The notes below the pieces were generated by a model. The model saw nothing but the letters and a program-made list of their open reading frames with translations. It had not been told where the DNA came from and made no database searches. Source: an uncultured Microbacteriaceae bacterium (GTDB lineage: Bacteria; Actinomycetota; Actinomycetes; Actinomycetales; Microbacteriaceae). Taken from it: 64,000 bases of DNA. The stretch is from positions 124,001 through 188,000 of the forward strand of contig CANKXX010000002.1 in the NCBI GenBank assembly GCA_947487835.1, read 5' to 3'. Below, in pieces: positions 28,004 to 37,481 of this stretch. The position numbers and the translations under genes are program-made. Position 1 is the stretch's first letter; each line of letters opens with the position of its first letter.

Positions 28004-28221
28004 GGGGTGGTGCCCTGGTACAGCCTCGTGCTCATTCCGATCCGTTCCGTCCGGTGGTGCCGTGCGGAAGTGCGGCCCGCGTCCGCGTTGACCCTAGCCG
28101 TGCCACTCCCGATCCGCCAGGTGCCGAAGAGTGAACGTCGTCGGGCGCAGGAGGGGAGGGGCGGAAGGGGTGGGATGGGTGGCTGCGGGAGGGGGAACGG
28201 ACGCTGCGCTACGGTGTCGGC

Positions 28222-28530
28222 GTGGTGGATTCGCTGGTCTACGAGTTCCGGGCGGCGCTGTGGCCCTGGGAGTCGCGGCGCGACCTGTGGACGTTCGTCA
28301 CGCTGCCGGACGACGCGTCGGACGAGATCGCCGCGGTCACGGACGGCTCGGCCCGGGGGTTCGGCGCCGTGCGCGTCGAGGCGTGGATCGGCGCGGTCCG
28401 GTGGCGGACGTCCGTCTTCCCCCAGCAGACCGGCGGCTCCTACGTGCTGCCGGTCAAGCGGTCCGTCCGGGACGCCAACCGCCTCGAGGTCGGCGACGAG
28501 GTGTCGGTGCGCCTCGAGGTCCTGCGCTGA
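28222..28530 (+). CDS. DUF1905 domain-containing protein
   Basis: YEFRAALWPWESRRDLWTFVTLPDDASDEI...GGSYVLPVKRSVRDANRLEVGDEVSVRLEV. Confidence 0.8.
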   Translation: MVDSLVYEFRAALWPWESRRDLWTFVTLPDDASDEIAAVTDGSARGFGAVRVEAWIGAVRWRTSVFPQQTGGSYVLPVKRSVRDANRLEVGDEVSVRLEVLR

Positions 28531-28571
28531 CGCGAGTCCTGCGCTGACCCCGCTCGCACCCGACACGCATC

Positions 28572-28661
28572 CCTGTTCCGAATTCAGGCTGTACTGCGAC
28601 ACGCCGCATCCGGCGAGGCCGAAACGCGGCGTGTTGCAGCTGAACCTGAATTCGGAACAGG
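28572..28661. repeat. Long imperfect palindrome, copy 1
   Basis: CCTGTTCCGAATTCAGGctgtaCTGCGACACGCCGC-18 nt-GCGGCGTGTTGCAGctgaaCCTGAATTCGGAACAGG. Confidence 0.92.
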
Positions 28662-28685
28662 AGTGACGGGGGAGGAGGGAGGGGC

Positions 28686-30455
28686 TTAGCGGGCGCGGGG
28701 CTTGCGCGGCGGGCGGTCGTCCCCACCCTCGCGCCTGCGTGCAGCGCCCGGCCCGCCGCGGTCGGGGCGCAGTTCGATGAGCTTGCCGCTGATCCGGGTG
28801 TCGCTCAGCCGCTGCAGCACGTCGTCCGTCAGGTTCGCGGGCAGCTCCACGAGGGAGAAGTCCGGGCGGATGTCGATGGCGCCGAAGTCGCCGCGGCTGA
28901 ATCCACCCTCGTTGGCGAGCGCGCCCACGATCTGACGGGGCTCCACGCGGTGCCGCTTGCCGACGGCGATGCGGTAGGTCGCGAAGGATCCGCTCGACCG
29001 GCGCTCGCGGCGTTCCGGCCGGTCGCCGCGGTCGCCGTCGTCGCGCGCGCCGCGGTCGCGGTCGTCGCGGTCGAAGCGCTGGCGGCGGTCGTCCTCGGGG
29101 GAGAGCAGCAGGGGCTCGTCACCCTGGGCCACGACCGCGAGCGCGGCCGCGACGTCCGCCTCGGGCACGTCGTGGTGCTCCACGTAGTGGCCGATGATGT
29201 CGCGGAAGCGGGCGATCCGCTCGCTCTGGGCGAGGGCCGCGCTGATGGCGTCGTCGAAGCGGGTCAGGCGGGTCGCATTCACGTCCTCCGCCGTCGGCAG
29301 CTGCATCTGCGTCAGGGGCTGACGCGTCGCGCGCTCGATCGAGGTGAGCATTCGGCGCTCGCGCGGCGTGACGAAGCTGATCGCGTCGCCCGAGCGGCCC
29401 GCGCGGCCGGTGCGGCCGATGCGGTGCACGTACGACTCCGTATCGATGGGCAGGTCGAAGTTCACCACGTGCGTGATGCGCTCGACGTCGAGACCGCGGG
29501 CCGCGACGTCCGTCGCCACCAGGATGTCGAGCTTGCCGGACTTGAGCTGGTTCACGGTGCGCTCGCGCTGGGCCTGCGCGACGTCGCCGCTGATGGCCGC
29601 AGCCGAGTAGCCGCGGGCACGCAGCTTCTCGGCGAGCGTCTCCGTCTCGTTCTTGGTGCGCACGAACACGATCATCGCCTCGAAGTTCTCGACCTCGAGG
29701 ATGCGGGTGAGGGCGTCGACCTTCTGCGGGTACGACACCATGAGGTAGCGCTGCGTGGTGTTCGCCGACGTCGTGGTCTTGTTCTTGACCGTGATCTCTT
29801 CGGGGTCGTTCAGGTACTGCGCGGAGATCCGCCGGATCGAGGAGGGCATGGTCGCCGAGAACAGGGCGACCTGCTTCTCCTTCGGGGTGTCGGCGAGGAT
29901 CGTCTCGACGTCCTCCGCGAAGCCCATCTTGAGCATCTCGTCGGCCTCGTCGAGCACGAGGTACTTGAGCTGGGTGAGGTCGAGCGTGCCCTTCTCGAGG
30001 TGGTCCATGATGCGGCCGGGCGTGCCGACGACGATGTGCACGCCGCGGCGCAGGGCCGACAGCTGCACGCCGTACGCCTGGCCGCCGTAGACCGGGAGCA
30101 CGTGCACGCCGCGCAGGTGCGCCGCGTAGGACTCGAACGCCTCGCACACCTGCAGCGCGAGCTCGCGGGTGGGCGCGAGCACGAGGGCCTGCGGGGTCTT
30201 CTGGGTCACGTCGAGGCGGGACAGGATGGGCAGCGCGAACGCCGCCGTCTTGCCCGTTCCGGTCTGGGCGAGGCCGACGACGTCGCGGCCGGAGAGGAGG
30301 AGGGGGATGGTCGCGCTCTGGATGGCGGACGGCGTCTCGTAGCCGACGTCCTTCAGGGCCTTGAGCACCCGGTCGTCGAGTCCGAGGTCGGAGAAGGTCT
30401 GCCCCGCCCCTTCGGATTCTGCGGTGTCGTGCTCGGAAGTATCAGGTGAAGCCAT
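28686..30455 (-). CDS. DEAD/DEAH-box ATP-dependent RNA helicase with DbpA-like C-terminal RNA-binding domain
   Basis: AQTGTGKTAAF, VLDEADEMLKMGF, SATMP, HRIGRTGRAG; C-terminal RD-rich linker and DbpA-like domain. Confidence 0.94.
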   Translation of the reverse strand: MASPDTSEHDTAESEGAGQTFSDLGLDDRVLKALKDVGYETPSAIQSATIPLLLSGRDVVGLAQTGTGKTAAFALPILSRLDVTQKTPQALVLAPTRELALQVCEAFESYAAHLRGVHVLPVYGGQAYGVQLSALRRGVHIVVGTPGRIMDHLEKGTLDLTQLKYLVLDEADEMLKMGFAEDVETILADTPKEKQVALFSATMPSSIRRISAQYLNDPEEITVKNKTTTSANTTQRYLMVSYPQKVDALTRILEVENFEAMIVFVRTKNETETLAEKLRARGYSAAAISGDVAQAQRERTVNQLKSGKLDILVATDVAARGLDVERITHVVNFDLPIDTESYVHRIGRTGRAGRSGDAISFVTPRERRMLTSIERATRQPLTQMQLPTAEDVNATRLTRFDDAISAALAQSERIARFRDIIGHYVEHHDVPEADVAAALAVVAQGDEPLLLSPEDDRRQRFDRDDRDRGARDDGDRGDRPERRERRSSGSFATYRIAVGKRHRVEPRQIVGALANEGGFSRGDFGAIDIRPDFSLVELPANLTDDVLQRLSDTRISGKLIELRPDRGGPGAARRREGGDDRPPRKPRAR

Positions 30456-30551
30456 GTTCCCAAGGTACCGGTCGCCACACCGCTACCGGTGCGCGGGATT
30501 CCCCCGGCCGGGGCTCGCCGGCGCGCGGACGCGGCCTCGGCGTCCCCCGGG

Positions 30552-31964
30552 CTACTGCAGCTCCGCCTCCCGGGAGTGCTCGGCGAGGAGGGCGCGCGCG
30601 GCGAGGCCGATCACCGCGCTGTAGGTGGGATAGGCGAACCGCACGTTCGCGAGCGTCGCCACGTCGATCCCGGCGGCCATCGCCGTCGTGACGGACTGGA
30701 TGACCTCGACCGCGTTCTCGCCCACGCCGTGCGCACCCAGGATCAGCTCGCGGCGGCGGTCCGCGATGAGCTTCAGGAAGCCTCGCTGCCGGTCGTCGAT
30801 CACGGCGCGGTCGAGGCCGCCGTAGGGGACGGTCGCGACGACGCAGAGCTCGTCCCGCTCGCGCGCCTGTTCCTCGGTGAGGCCGACGCCGGCGTAGTCC
30901 GGGTCGGTGAAGCCGCCCGCGGGCAGGAGGTGGTGCGGCGTGCGCCGATTCGCGCCGAGCACGGCGTTCTCCGCGGCGGCCTCTCCCTCGAACTGCGCGG
31001 CCTGCACGAGCATGTCGCGGCCGTTGGCGTCACCGACCGCGAAGATGTGCGGCACGACGGTGCGGAAGTACTGGTCGGCGGGGATGGCGGAGCGCTTCAC
31101 CTCGACGCCCGCGTTCTCCAGGCCCAGGTCCTCGACGTCCGCGGGCCATCCCGTCGCCATGATCACGGCGTCCACGTCCAAGGACTCCCGGTCGCCGTCG
31201 TTCCGCCAGCGGAGAGCGATGGAGCCGTCCGGATTCCGCTCGAGCGCCTCCACCGTCTCGATGCCGGTCTGCACGCGGATGCCCTGGTCGCCGAACGCGG
31301 CCGCGACGAGCTCGGAGATCGAGGCGTCGGACGCCATGAGCACGCGGGGTGCGACGTCGAGCAGCGTCACCTCGGAGCCGAAGGAGCTGAAGACGGTCAC
31401 GAGCTGGGCGCCCGTGTTGCCGGCGCCGATCACCGCGACCCGGCGGGGCAGCTCGGGGAGGGACAGCACGTCCTCGGGAACGGTCGCGAGCTCCGCACCC
31501 GGGATCGGCAGACGCCGCGAGTGGCCGCCGACGCACACGAGGATGGAGTCGGCGGTGACCCGGCGGCCGCTGTCGAGCACGAGGGTGCGGTCGTCCTCAA
31601 AGCGGGCCCGGCCCTCCTGCAGGAGCGTGACCCCGGCCGCCGAGAATCGCTCGGCCTCCCGCTTGATGGACCGTACGGCGTCCACGCGCTCGTTCACGCG
31701 CTGCACCATGGCGGGCCAGTCGATCGTCGGCGCCCCCACGGAGACGCCGTAGTCGTCGGCCGCGCGGGCCTCGCGGATGAGCCGCGCGGTCTTCGCGAGC
31801 ACGCGGGTCGGCACGCAGCCGGTGTTCACGCACGTGCCGCCGACCCGGCCGGCCTCGAGCACGACGACGGACGCGCCGAGCTCCGCCGCGCGGAGCGCCG
31901 CCGCGGTGCCCGCGGGTCCGGCGCCGATCACGGCGACGTCGTAGTGGTCGGGGCGTGCGGGCAT
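30552..31964 (-). CDS. FAD/NAD(P)-dependent pyridine nucleotide-disulfide oxidoreductase (mercuric reductase-like)
   Basis: VIGAGPAGTAAALRAAELGASVVVLEAGRVGGTCVNTGCVPTR redox-active CxxxxC; dimerisation domain. Confidence 0.92.
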   Translation of the reverse strand: MPARPDHYDVAVIGAGPAGTAAALRAAELGASVVVLEAGRVGGTCVNTGCVPTRVLAKTARLIREARAADDYGVSVGAPTIDWPAMVQRVNERVDAVRSIKREAERFSAAGVTLLQEGRARFEDDRTLVLDSGRRVTADSILVCVGGHSRRLPIPGAELATVPEDVLSLPELPRRVAVIGAGNTGAQLVTVFSSFGSEVTLLDVAPRVLMASDASISELVAAAFGDQGIRVQTGIETVEALERNPDGSIALRWRNDGDRESLDVDAVIMATGWPADVEDLGLENAGVEVKRSAIPADQYFRTVVPHIFAVGDANGRDMLVQAAQFEGEAAAENAVLGANRRTPHHLLPAGGFTDPDYAGVGLTEEQARERDELCVVATVPYGGLDRAVIDDRQRGFLKLIADRRRELILGAHGVGENAVEVIQSVTTAMAAGIDVATLANVRFAYPTYSAVIGLAARALLAEHSREAELQ

Positions 31965-32102
31965 GGCGTCCTCCAGGTCGTCGCGTCGATCGCGTCGTCC
32001 TCAGCTTGGCCGGGCTTCTTGTGAGGTGCCGACGAACGAGCCCGAAGGACAGGGCGAGAACTCTTGTGCGGCGCCGGAAGCCGCGCTAACGTGAGCCAGC
32101 AA

Positions 32103-32120
32103 CATAAGCAGAAACTTATG
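32103..32120. promoter_or_regulatory. ArsR-type operator candidate
   Basis: CATAAG-cagaaa-CTTATG perfect inverted repeat just upstream of the SRPBCC-ArsR gene pair. Confidence 0.6.
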
Positions 32121-32132
32121 AAGGGAGTGAGC

Positions 32133-32855
32133 ATGACCGACACGACGAGCACCGACGCGGCCCTGATCCGCCGCGAGGTGCGCACGGGCGAGCGGAACGG
32201 GCGATCGACGAAGATCGCCGCCGCACGTCGCACCTACTCCGCAGACCAGCACGACCTGTGGGACGCCCTGACCAATCCGGAGCGCATCCCGCGCTGGTTC
32301 CTGCCCGTCGAGGGCGACCTGCGCGTGGGCGGCCGCTACCAGCTTGTCGGCAACGCCGGCGGTGTCGTCGAGCGCTGCGACGGGCCGAGCTCGTTCGCCG
32401 CGACGTGGGAGATGGGCGACATGGTGTCCTGGCTCGAGGTGACGCTCACGCCGGCGGCCGACGGCACCGAGCTCGAGCTCGTGCACGAGGCGTTCGTCGA
32501 CCCGGACCTCTGGGGCCAGTTCGGACCGTCCGCGGTCGGCATCGGCTGGGACCTCGGCCTGCTGGGGCTCGGCATGCACCTGGCCAGCGGCGAGTCCGTG
32601 GACCCCGAGCTGGCGGCGAACTTCCTCACCCGGCCCGACGGCATCGCGTTCGCGCGGGCGTCCGCGGCCGGTTGGGCGGATGCGGCCGCGGCCGGCGGGG
32701 ACGACCCGGTCGAGGCGCGGGAGGCCGCCGAGCGCACCGTCGCCGCCTACACCGCCGTCCCGGAGCCGGAGCTCGAGCCCGAGTCCGGGTCTCAGGGCGA
32801 GTCCGGGCCCGAGCGCGAGCCCCACTCTCCGTCCGGCGACGCGGCCGGGAGCTGA
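32133..32855 (+). CDS. SRPBCC (AHSA1-like) family protein
   Basis: AARRTYSADQHDLWDALTNPERIPRWFLPVEGDLRVGGRYQL; RBS AAGGGAG upstream. Confidence 0.87.
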   Translation: MTDTTSTDAALIRREVRTGERNGRSTKIAAARRTYSADQHDLWDALTNPERIPRWFLPVEGDLRVGGRYQLVGNAGGVVERCDGPSSFAATWEMGDMVSWLEVTLTPAADGTELELVHEAFVDPDLWGQFGPSAVGIGWDLGLLGLGMHLASGESVDPELAANFLTRPDGIAFARASAAGWADAAAAGGDDPVEAREAAERTVAAYTAVPEPELEPESGSQGESGPEREPHSPSGDAAGS

Positions 32856-33290
32856 GTGGACGGCGTCTTCGAGGCGCTCGGCGACCCGGTGCGCCGGCAT
32901 CTCCTCGAGGCGCTGGCCGAGGGGGAGCAGCCCGCGGGGCGGCTGGTGGATGCCGTCCGTGCCCGTGCACCGATCTCGCAGCCCGCCGTCTCGCAGCACC
33001 TCCGGGTGCTGCGGGAGGCGGGGCTGGTGCGGGTGCGGGCGGACGGGACGCGGCGTCTCTACGCCGTCGACCCGGAGGGCACCGCCGCCGCCCGCGCGTG
33101 GCTGGACCGCATCACGGATCCGCTCGCCGCGTTCGCGCAGCCTCTCGACGCGCTGGAGACGGAGCTCGCGCGCGGCCGGCGCGCCCGGCGCGCGGCCCCG
33201 GGCGGTGCTGCGGATGCGGCTCCGGATGCCGAACCCGGTGCCGGCGGCGCGGGGATGCGCTCAGGCGAGCGAGGAGACCGCCTCGCGTGA
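32856..33290 (+). CDS. ArsR-family transcriptional regulator
   Basis: FEALGDPVRRHLLEALAEGEQPAGRLVDAVRARAPISQPAVSQHLRVLREAGLVRVRADGTRRLYAVD; GTG start immediately after SRPBCC stop. Confidence 0.92.
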   Translation: MDGVFEALGDPVRRHLLEALAEGEQPAGRLVDAVRARAPISQPAVSQHLRVLREAGLVRVRADGTRRLYAVDPEGTAAARAWLDRITDPLAAFAQPLDALETELARGRRARRAAPGGAADAAPDAEPGAGGAGMRSGERGDRLA

Positions 33291-34139
33291 CGGCGCCGCG
33301 CTCCGAGCGGGCAGGTCGAGGTAGCCCCAGGCGAGCTGCCAGGTCTCGCCCCGGTCGGCACGCTCGAGCACGGCGCGCTGCAGCGACGTCTCCCGGGGCA
33401 GCTCCGGCACCCGGCTGAGGTCGCGCGTGCGGAAGACGAAGTAGAGCGCCTCGGCCGGGGCGTCCTTCGTGAGCCCGAGCGGCGTGAAGCGGCGGATGAA
33501 GGACCCGACGTTGGTCGTGGCCGGCATCCGCTCGACGAGGTACGGGTCGAGCATCCAGGAGTCGCAGGTCGCGACGGTGACCGGCTTGTCCGGGAAGTGC
33601 TCCGCGAAGAAGCCGGTCGCGGAGGCGAGGCTCTCGTCGACGAGGTCGGGACGCAGCGGGCCGGACTCGGGGATGTGCAGCGCGAGCACCCAGTCGTCCT
33701 CCTCGAACGCTCCGGCGTACGCGACCTTCGACCGCTGCAGCGCGTACTGCAGCCGGCCGAGCGCGAAGATCCGCGCGGTGAAGTGGTGGGTGAGCCAGCG
33801 CCAGGTCTGCAGCCCGAACTCCCCGGTGACCCGGCGGCTGATCGCGACGTGCCTGCCGACGTCGGCCAGCGTGTCCCGGGTGACCCGCTCGGGGATGCCG
33901 CGCGCGCGGTGCCACTCCACGACGGTCGGCGTGAACAGCAGGAACGCGCGCAGCCAGGTGAGCTCGTCCGTCGTCGGCTCGTGCAGCGGCACCTCGTCGA
34001 AGGTGCCGAAGCTCCGGGCGAGCGCGTCAAGCGCCTCGTTCACGGCCGCGCCGTCGCCCGTCCCGGCCAGGAGTGCGATGCAGTCGTCGCGGTCCTCGTC
34101 GGCGATGGCGAGGAGGTTCAGGATCTCGTCGATGTTCAC
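33261..34139 (-). CDS. Acyltransferase domain-containing protein (NAT_N/NAT_C GNAT-like family)
   Basis: ALHIPESGPLRPDLVDESLASATGFFAEHFPDKPVTVATCDSWMLDPYLVERMPATTNVGSFIRRF; GTG start. Confidence 0.7.
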   Translation of the reverse strand: MNIDEILNLLAIADEDRDDCIALLAGTGDGAAVNEALDALARSFGTFDEVPLHEPTTDELTWLRAFLLFTPTVVEWHRARGIPERVTRDTLADVGRHVAISRRVTGEFGLQTWRWLTHHFTARIFALGRLQYALQRSKVAYAGAFEEDDWVLALHIPESGPLRPDLVDESLASATGFFAEHFPDKPVTVATCDSWMLDPYLVERMPATTNVGSFIRRFTPLGLTKDAPAEALYFVFRTRDLSRVPELPRETSLQRAVLERADRGETWQLAWGYLDLPARSAAPSREAVSSLA

Positions 34140-34171
34140 GGTGGTCCTCTCGGAGGGGGATGCAGGGGTGG

Positions 34172-34993
34172 TCAACGCGACGAGATCCCGTTCAGCATGC
34201 CGCTGATGAACTGGCGCTGGAGGAAGAAGTAGAGCACCACGATGGGCAGGGCCACGATGATGCCGGCCGCCGCGAGCAGCGAGTAGTCGGTGAGGTGCTG
34301 GCCCTGGAAGAAGGCGAGCCCGAGCGGCGCCGTGCGCAACTCGTCCCGGGTCACCATGACGAGCGGCATGAGGAACTCGTTCCAGGTCCACATCGTCACG
34401 AGCAGGCACATCGTCATGATGGACGCCGCCGACGGCGGCACGACGACCTGCCACAGGGTCCGCAGGTCGGTCGCCCCGTCGATCCGGGCGGCCTCGATCA
34501 CCTCGCCCGGGAAGGAGAGGAACTGGTTGCGCATCCAGAAGATGCCGAACGCGAGCGACTGCGCGGTCTGGGGCAGGATCAGCGCCCAGTAGCTGTCGGT
34601 CACGTGCGCGGACCGCAGGTTGAAGTACAGCGGGATGATGAACGCCTCGGCCGGCAGGAGAAGCCCCGCGAGAAGCACGAAGAAGATCACCTTGGAGCCG
34701 AAGAACTTCAGCCGCGCGAAGGCGAAGCCGGCCAGCACGCTGAGGATCGTCGAGAGCACCACGACCGCGACGGTCACCAGGATGCTCGAGAGCATGTAGC
34801 TGGAGAAGCGTCCCCGCTCCCACGCCTCGACGAAGTTCTGCAGGGCGACGGTGTCCGGGATGACGAAGCCGCTGCCGCTGCCGGACGGCGTCACCGCCTG
34901 CAGGATCACCCCGAGGAGCGGCACGAGGGCGATCGCGGCGAACGCGGTGAGGACGATGTAGCTGAGCGTCTTCTCGCGAAGGGAGATTCTCAT
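34172..34993 (-). CDS. Carbohydrate ABC transporter permease (MalG type)
   Basis: EAARIDGATDLRTLWQVVVPPSAASIMTM EAA motif, 6 TMs. Confidence 0.94.
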   Translation of the reverse strand: MRISLREKTLSYIVLTAFAAIALVPLLGVILQAVTPSGSGSGFVIPDTVALQNFVEAWERGRFSSYMLSSILVTVAVVVLSTILSVLAGFAFARLKFFGSKVIFFVLLAGLLLPAEAFIIPLYFNLRSAHVTDSYWALILPQTAQSLAFGIFWMRNQFLSFPGEVIEAARIDGATDLRTLWQVVVPPSAASIMTMCLLVTMWTWNEFLMPLVMVTRDELRTAPLGLAFFQGQHLTDYSLLAAAGIIVALPIVVLYFFLQRQFISGMLNGISSR

Positions 34994-35931
34994 TCTGCTT
35001 CCTTCGGCTGCAAACGGGAGATGAGTGCCGTGACGAGCAGGATCACGATGGTCAGGACGACGGCGACGCTGGCCGCGGAGCCGACCTGCCCGGAGACGAA
35101 CGCGCGGCTGTAGGCCTCGTACGCGGGAACGCTCGTGGCGTTGCCGGGCCCGCCGCGGGTGGTCACGTAGACGAGGTCGAAGGTCTTCAGCGCGGACACC
35201 ACGGTCAGGGTGAGCGCCACGACGATCTGGCCGCGCAGGGCGGGCAGGGTGATGCCGAAGAACTCCTGCAGCCCGTTCGCGCCGTCGAGGCGCGCGGCCT
35301 CGAACAGCTCGGGCTGCACGTTGCCGACGCCGCTCAGGAACAGCACGAGGCAGAGCCCGACGTTGAGCCAGGTGCCGATGAGGCCGACCGCGATAAGGGC
35401 CGAGCTCGTGTCGCCGAGCCAGACGCGCGCCAGCGAGTCCAGGCCCACGGCGCGGAGGATCGTGTTCAGGAGGCCGTTCGGCGAGTAGATGGAGAGCCAG
35501 GTCGTGGCCACCACGACCGACGCGATGACCTGGGGGAGGAACAGCACGGTGCGGAAGAAGGACATGCCGCGCAGGGCGTTCGCCCGCGAGATGATCATCG
35601 TCAGCAGCAGCGCGACCGAGATGGGGACGAACGAGTAGAAGACGATGAGCGTGCCCACGTGGCCGAACGAGTCGCGCAGGTCCTCGTCCCGGAAGACGTC
35701 GAGGTAGTTCTCGAAGCCCACCCAGGTGGCGGCGCTGAGGCCGTTCCACTCGAAGAGGGAGTACCACCCGGTCTGCACGGTGGGCACGATGAGGAACGTC
35801 ACCGAGAAGAGGACCGCCGGAAGGATGTAGAGGTACGCCTTCCAGCCGGCCGCCCGGCGGCGGGTGCGACCCGTGGTCGCACCCGCCTTCCGGGCACCCG
35901 TCGCCGTGTTCAGCAGGGGAGCCGCGCTCAC
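34990..35931 (-). CDS. Carbohydrate ABC transporter permease (MalF/UgpA type)
   Basis: EAARLDGANGLQEFFGITLPALRGQI EAA motif, 6 TMs. Confidence 0.94.
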   Translation of the reverse strand: MSAAPLLNTATGARKAGATTGRTRRRAAGWKAYLYILPAVLFSVTFLIVPTVQTGWYSLFEWNGLSAATWVGFENYLDVFRDEDLRDSFGHVGTLIVFYSFVPISVALLLTMIISRANALRGMSFFRTVLFLPQVIASVVVATTWLSIYSPNGLLNTILRAVGLDSLARVWLGDTSSALIAVGLIGTWLNVGLCLVLFLSGVGNVQPELFEAARLDGANGLQEFFGITLPALRGQIVVALTLTVVSALKTFDLVYVTTRGGPGNATSVPAYEAYSRAFVSGQVGSAASVAVVLTIVILLVTALISRLQPKEAE

Positions 35932-35938
35932 GCCTGCG

Positions 35939-37294
35939 CTACTTGCTCTCGAGGAAGGCGGAGTAGTCGTCCTGCAGGATCTCCGCGAACTCCTCGGGCG
36001 TGACCTGCCCGTCCGTGAGCTGCTGCACCGCGCTCGACAGGGTGTCGTAGAACGTCGGGGTCGAGTAGTCGAGGTACGGCACCATGCCGCCCGACTCGCT
36101 CACCGTCTGGTAGGCGTTGACCACGTCCGCGGTCAGGGTGCCCTCCTCCGCCTGGTAGTCGTCGGGCAGCACGGCGGGGAGGCTGTTCTGCTCGAGGAAG
36201 ACCTGCGCCGCGTTGTCCACGTTGATGAAGTCGATGTAGGCGGCGGCGACGTCCGGGTTCTCGGCGCCGGTCGTGATGGCCCAGGCCAGGCTCTCGCCGC
36301 CGGTCGTGGCCGGCGTCTCCTCGCCCTCCGGGATCAGCGTCGTGAAGCCCGCGCTGTCGCCCATCGACTCGGTGAACTGCGCCTGCAGCCAGGACCCGCT
36401 GATGGTGAACGCCGCGTTGCCCGCCTCGAAGGCCGCGATGGCCTCGTCGCGGGAGATGCCGTTCGCACCCTCCGTGAGGTACTTGTTCTCCGCCCAGGAC
36501 TGCACGACCTCGGCCGCCTGCACGCTGGTCTCGTCCGTCCACGCGCCGCCCTGGCCGGTGGCCAGCTCGTTCACGACGTCCGCGCCGGCGAGCGCCGCCT
36601 GGACGACGCCGTAGAGGTGGATGCCCGGGCTCTTGTCCACGTCGCCGTAGGCCATGGGCTGGATGCCCGCGGCCTGGGCGGCCGCCATGGCGCTCTCGAG
36701 GTCCTCGAGCGAGGTGGGTGGCTCGACTCCGAGCTGCTCGAGGATGTCGCGGTTGTAGTACACGCCGACGACCTCGCCCGCCTGGGAGATGCCGTACAGG
36801 TTGTCGCCCTGCCACTCGGAGCCGTCGGAGCTGAAGGAGTTGATCTTCAGCAGCGACTCGGGGTAGTAGGAGCTCCACTCGTAGAGCTCGTCGTAGTCGT
36901 TCAGCGAGCGGATGAGCCCGCCCTCGACGAAGGCGCCCATGTCGGGGTAGCCCTGGTTGGCCTGGATGACGTCCGGCGGGTTGTCGCCGGACAGGGCGAG
37001 GCGCAGGGTGGTCTTCAGGTCGGCGAAGGACTGGACCTCGCGCTCGATCGTCACGTTCGGGTACTTCTCGGTGAAGGCGGCATTGAGCGACTCCTGCGCC
37101 TCGTTGATGCCCTCGTCGGTGTTCTGGTCCCACACGCTGAGGGTGACCTCGCCCGCACCGGCGATGTCGTCCGACACAGGCTCGGAGGAGGACTCGGCCG
37201 GGGCGGAACCGCCCGGCGCGCAGGCGGTTAGGGAGAGCGCCATCAGGGCGGTTGCCGCGAGGGTGCCGGATCTGATCCGGTTCTTCGTGCTCAT
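35939..37294 (-). CDS. Carbohydrate ABC transporter substrate-binding lipoprotein
   Basis: Lipobox LSLTAC; VTLSVWDQNTDEGINEAQESLNAAFTEKYPNVTIERE, family 1 SBP pattern. Confidence 0.94.
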   Translation of the reverse strand: MSTKNRIRSGTLAATALMALSLTACAPGGSAPAESSSEPVSDDIAGAGEVTLSVWDQNTDEGINEAQESLNAAFTEKYPNVTIEREVQSFADLKTTLRLALSGDNPPDVIQANQGYPDMGAFVEGGLIRSLNDYDELYEWSSYYPESLLKINSFSSDGSEWQGDNLYGISQAGEVVGVYYNRDILEQLGVEPPTSLEDLESAMAAAQAAGIQPMAYGDVDKSPGIHLYGVVQAALAGADVVNELATGQGGAWTDETSVQAAEVVQSWAENKYLTEGANGISRDEAIAAFEAGNAAFTISGSWLQAQFTESMGDSAGFTTLIPEGEETPATTGGESLAWAITTGAENPDVAAAYIDFINVDNAAQVFLEQNSLPAVLPDDYQAEEGTLTADVVNAYQTVSESGGMVPYLDYSTPTFYDTLSSAVQQLTDGQVTPEEFAEILQDDYSAFLESK

Positions 37295-37481
37295 TGTTCG
37301 TCTCCTTCAGTGGTGCGACTCGATGGCTGCTCAGGGACACGTGAGGTCCACCAGCACCATGGACTCCACTGACCGACACGCTAGATTTCGGATGTTACGC
37401 CGTGATTACCGTTTGATTCCAGCCTGAAGTTTTTTTCATTCCGAATAACTTCGTTCGATGACTGCAGTTAGAGTGACGGTC

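Noticed and set aside
28572-28661. Ordinary rho-independent terminator
   Set aside because: Arms are far longer than needed, lack a T-tract, and recur with conserved sequence at a second site; kept as a repeat element instead
26564-28666. 700-aa plus-strand ORF
   Set aside because: Antisense to the MFS transporter gene; Arg/Glu/His-rich translation without domains
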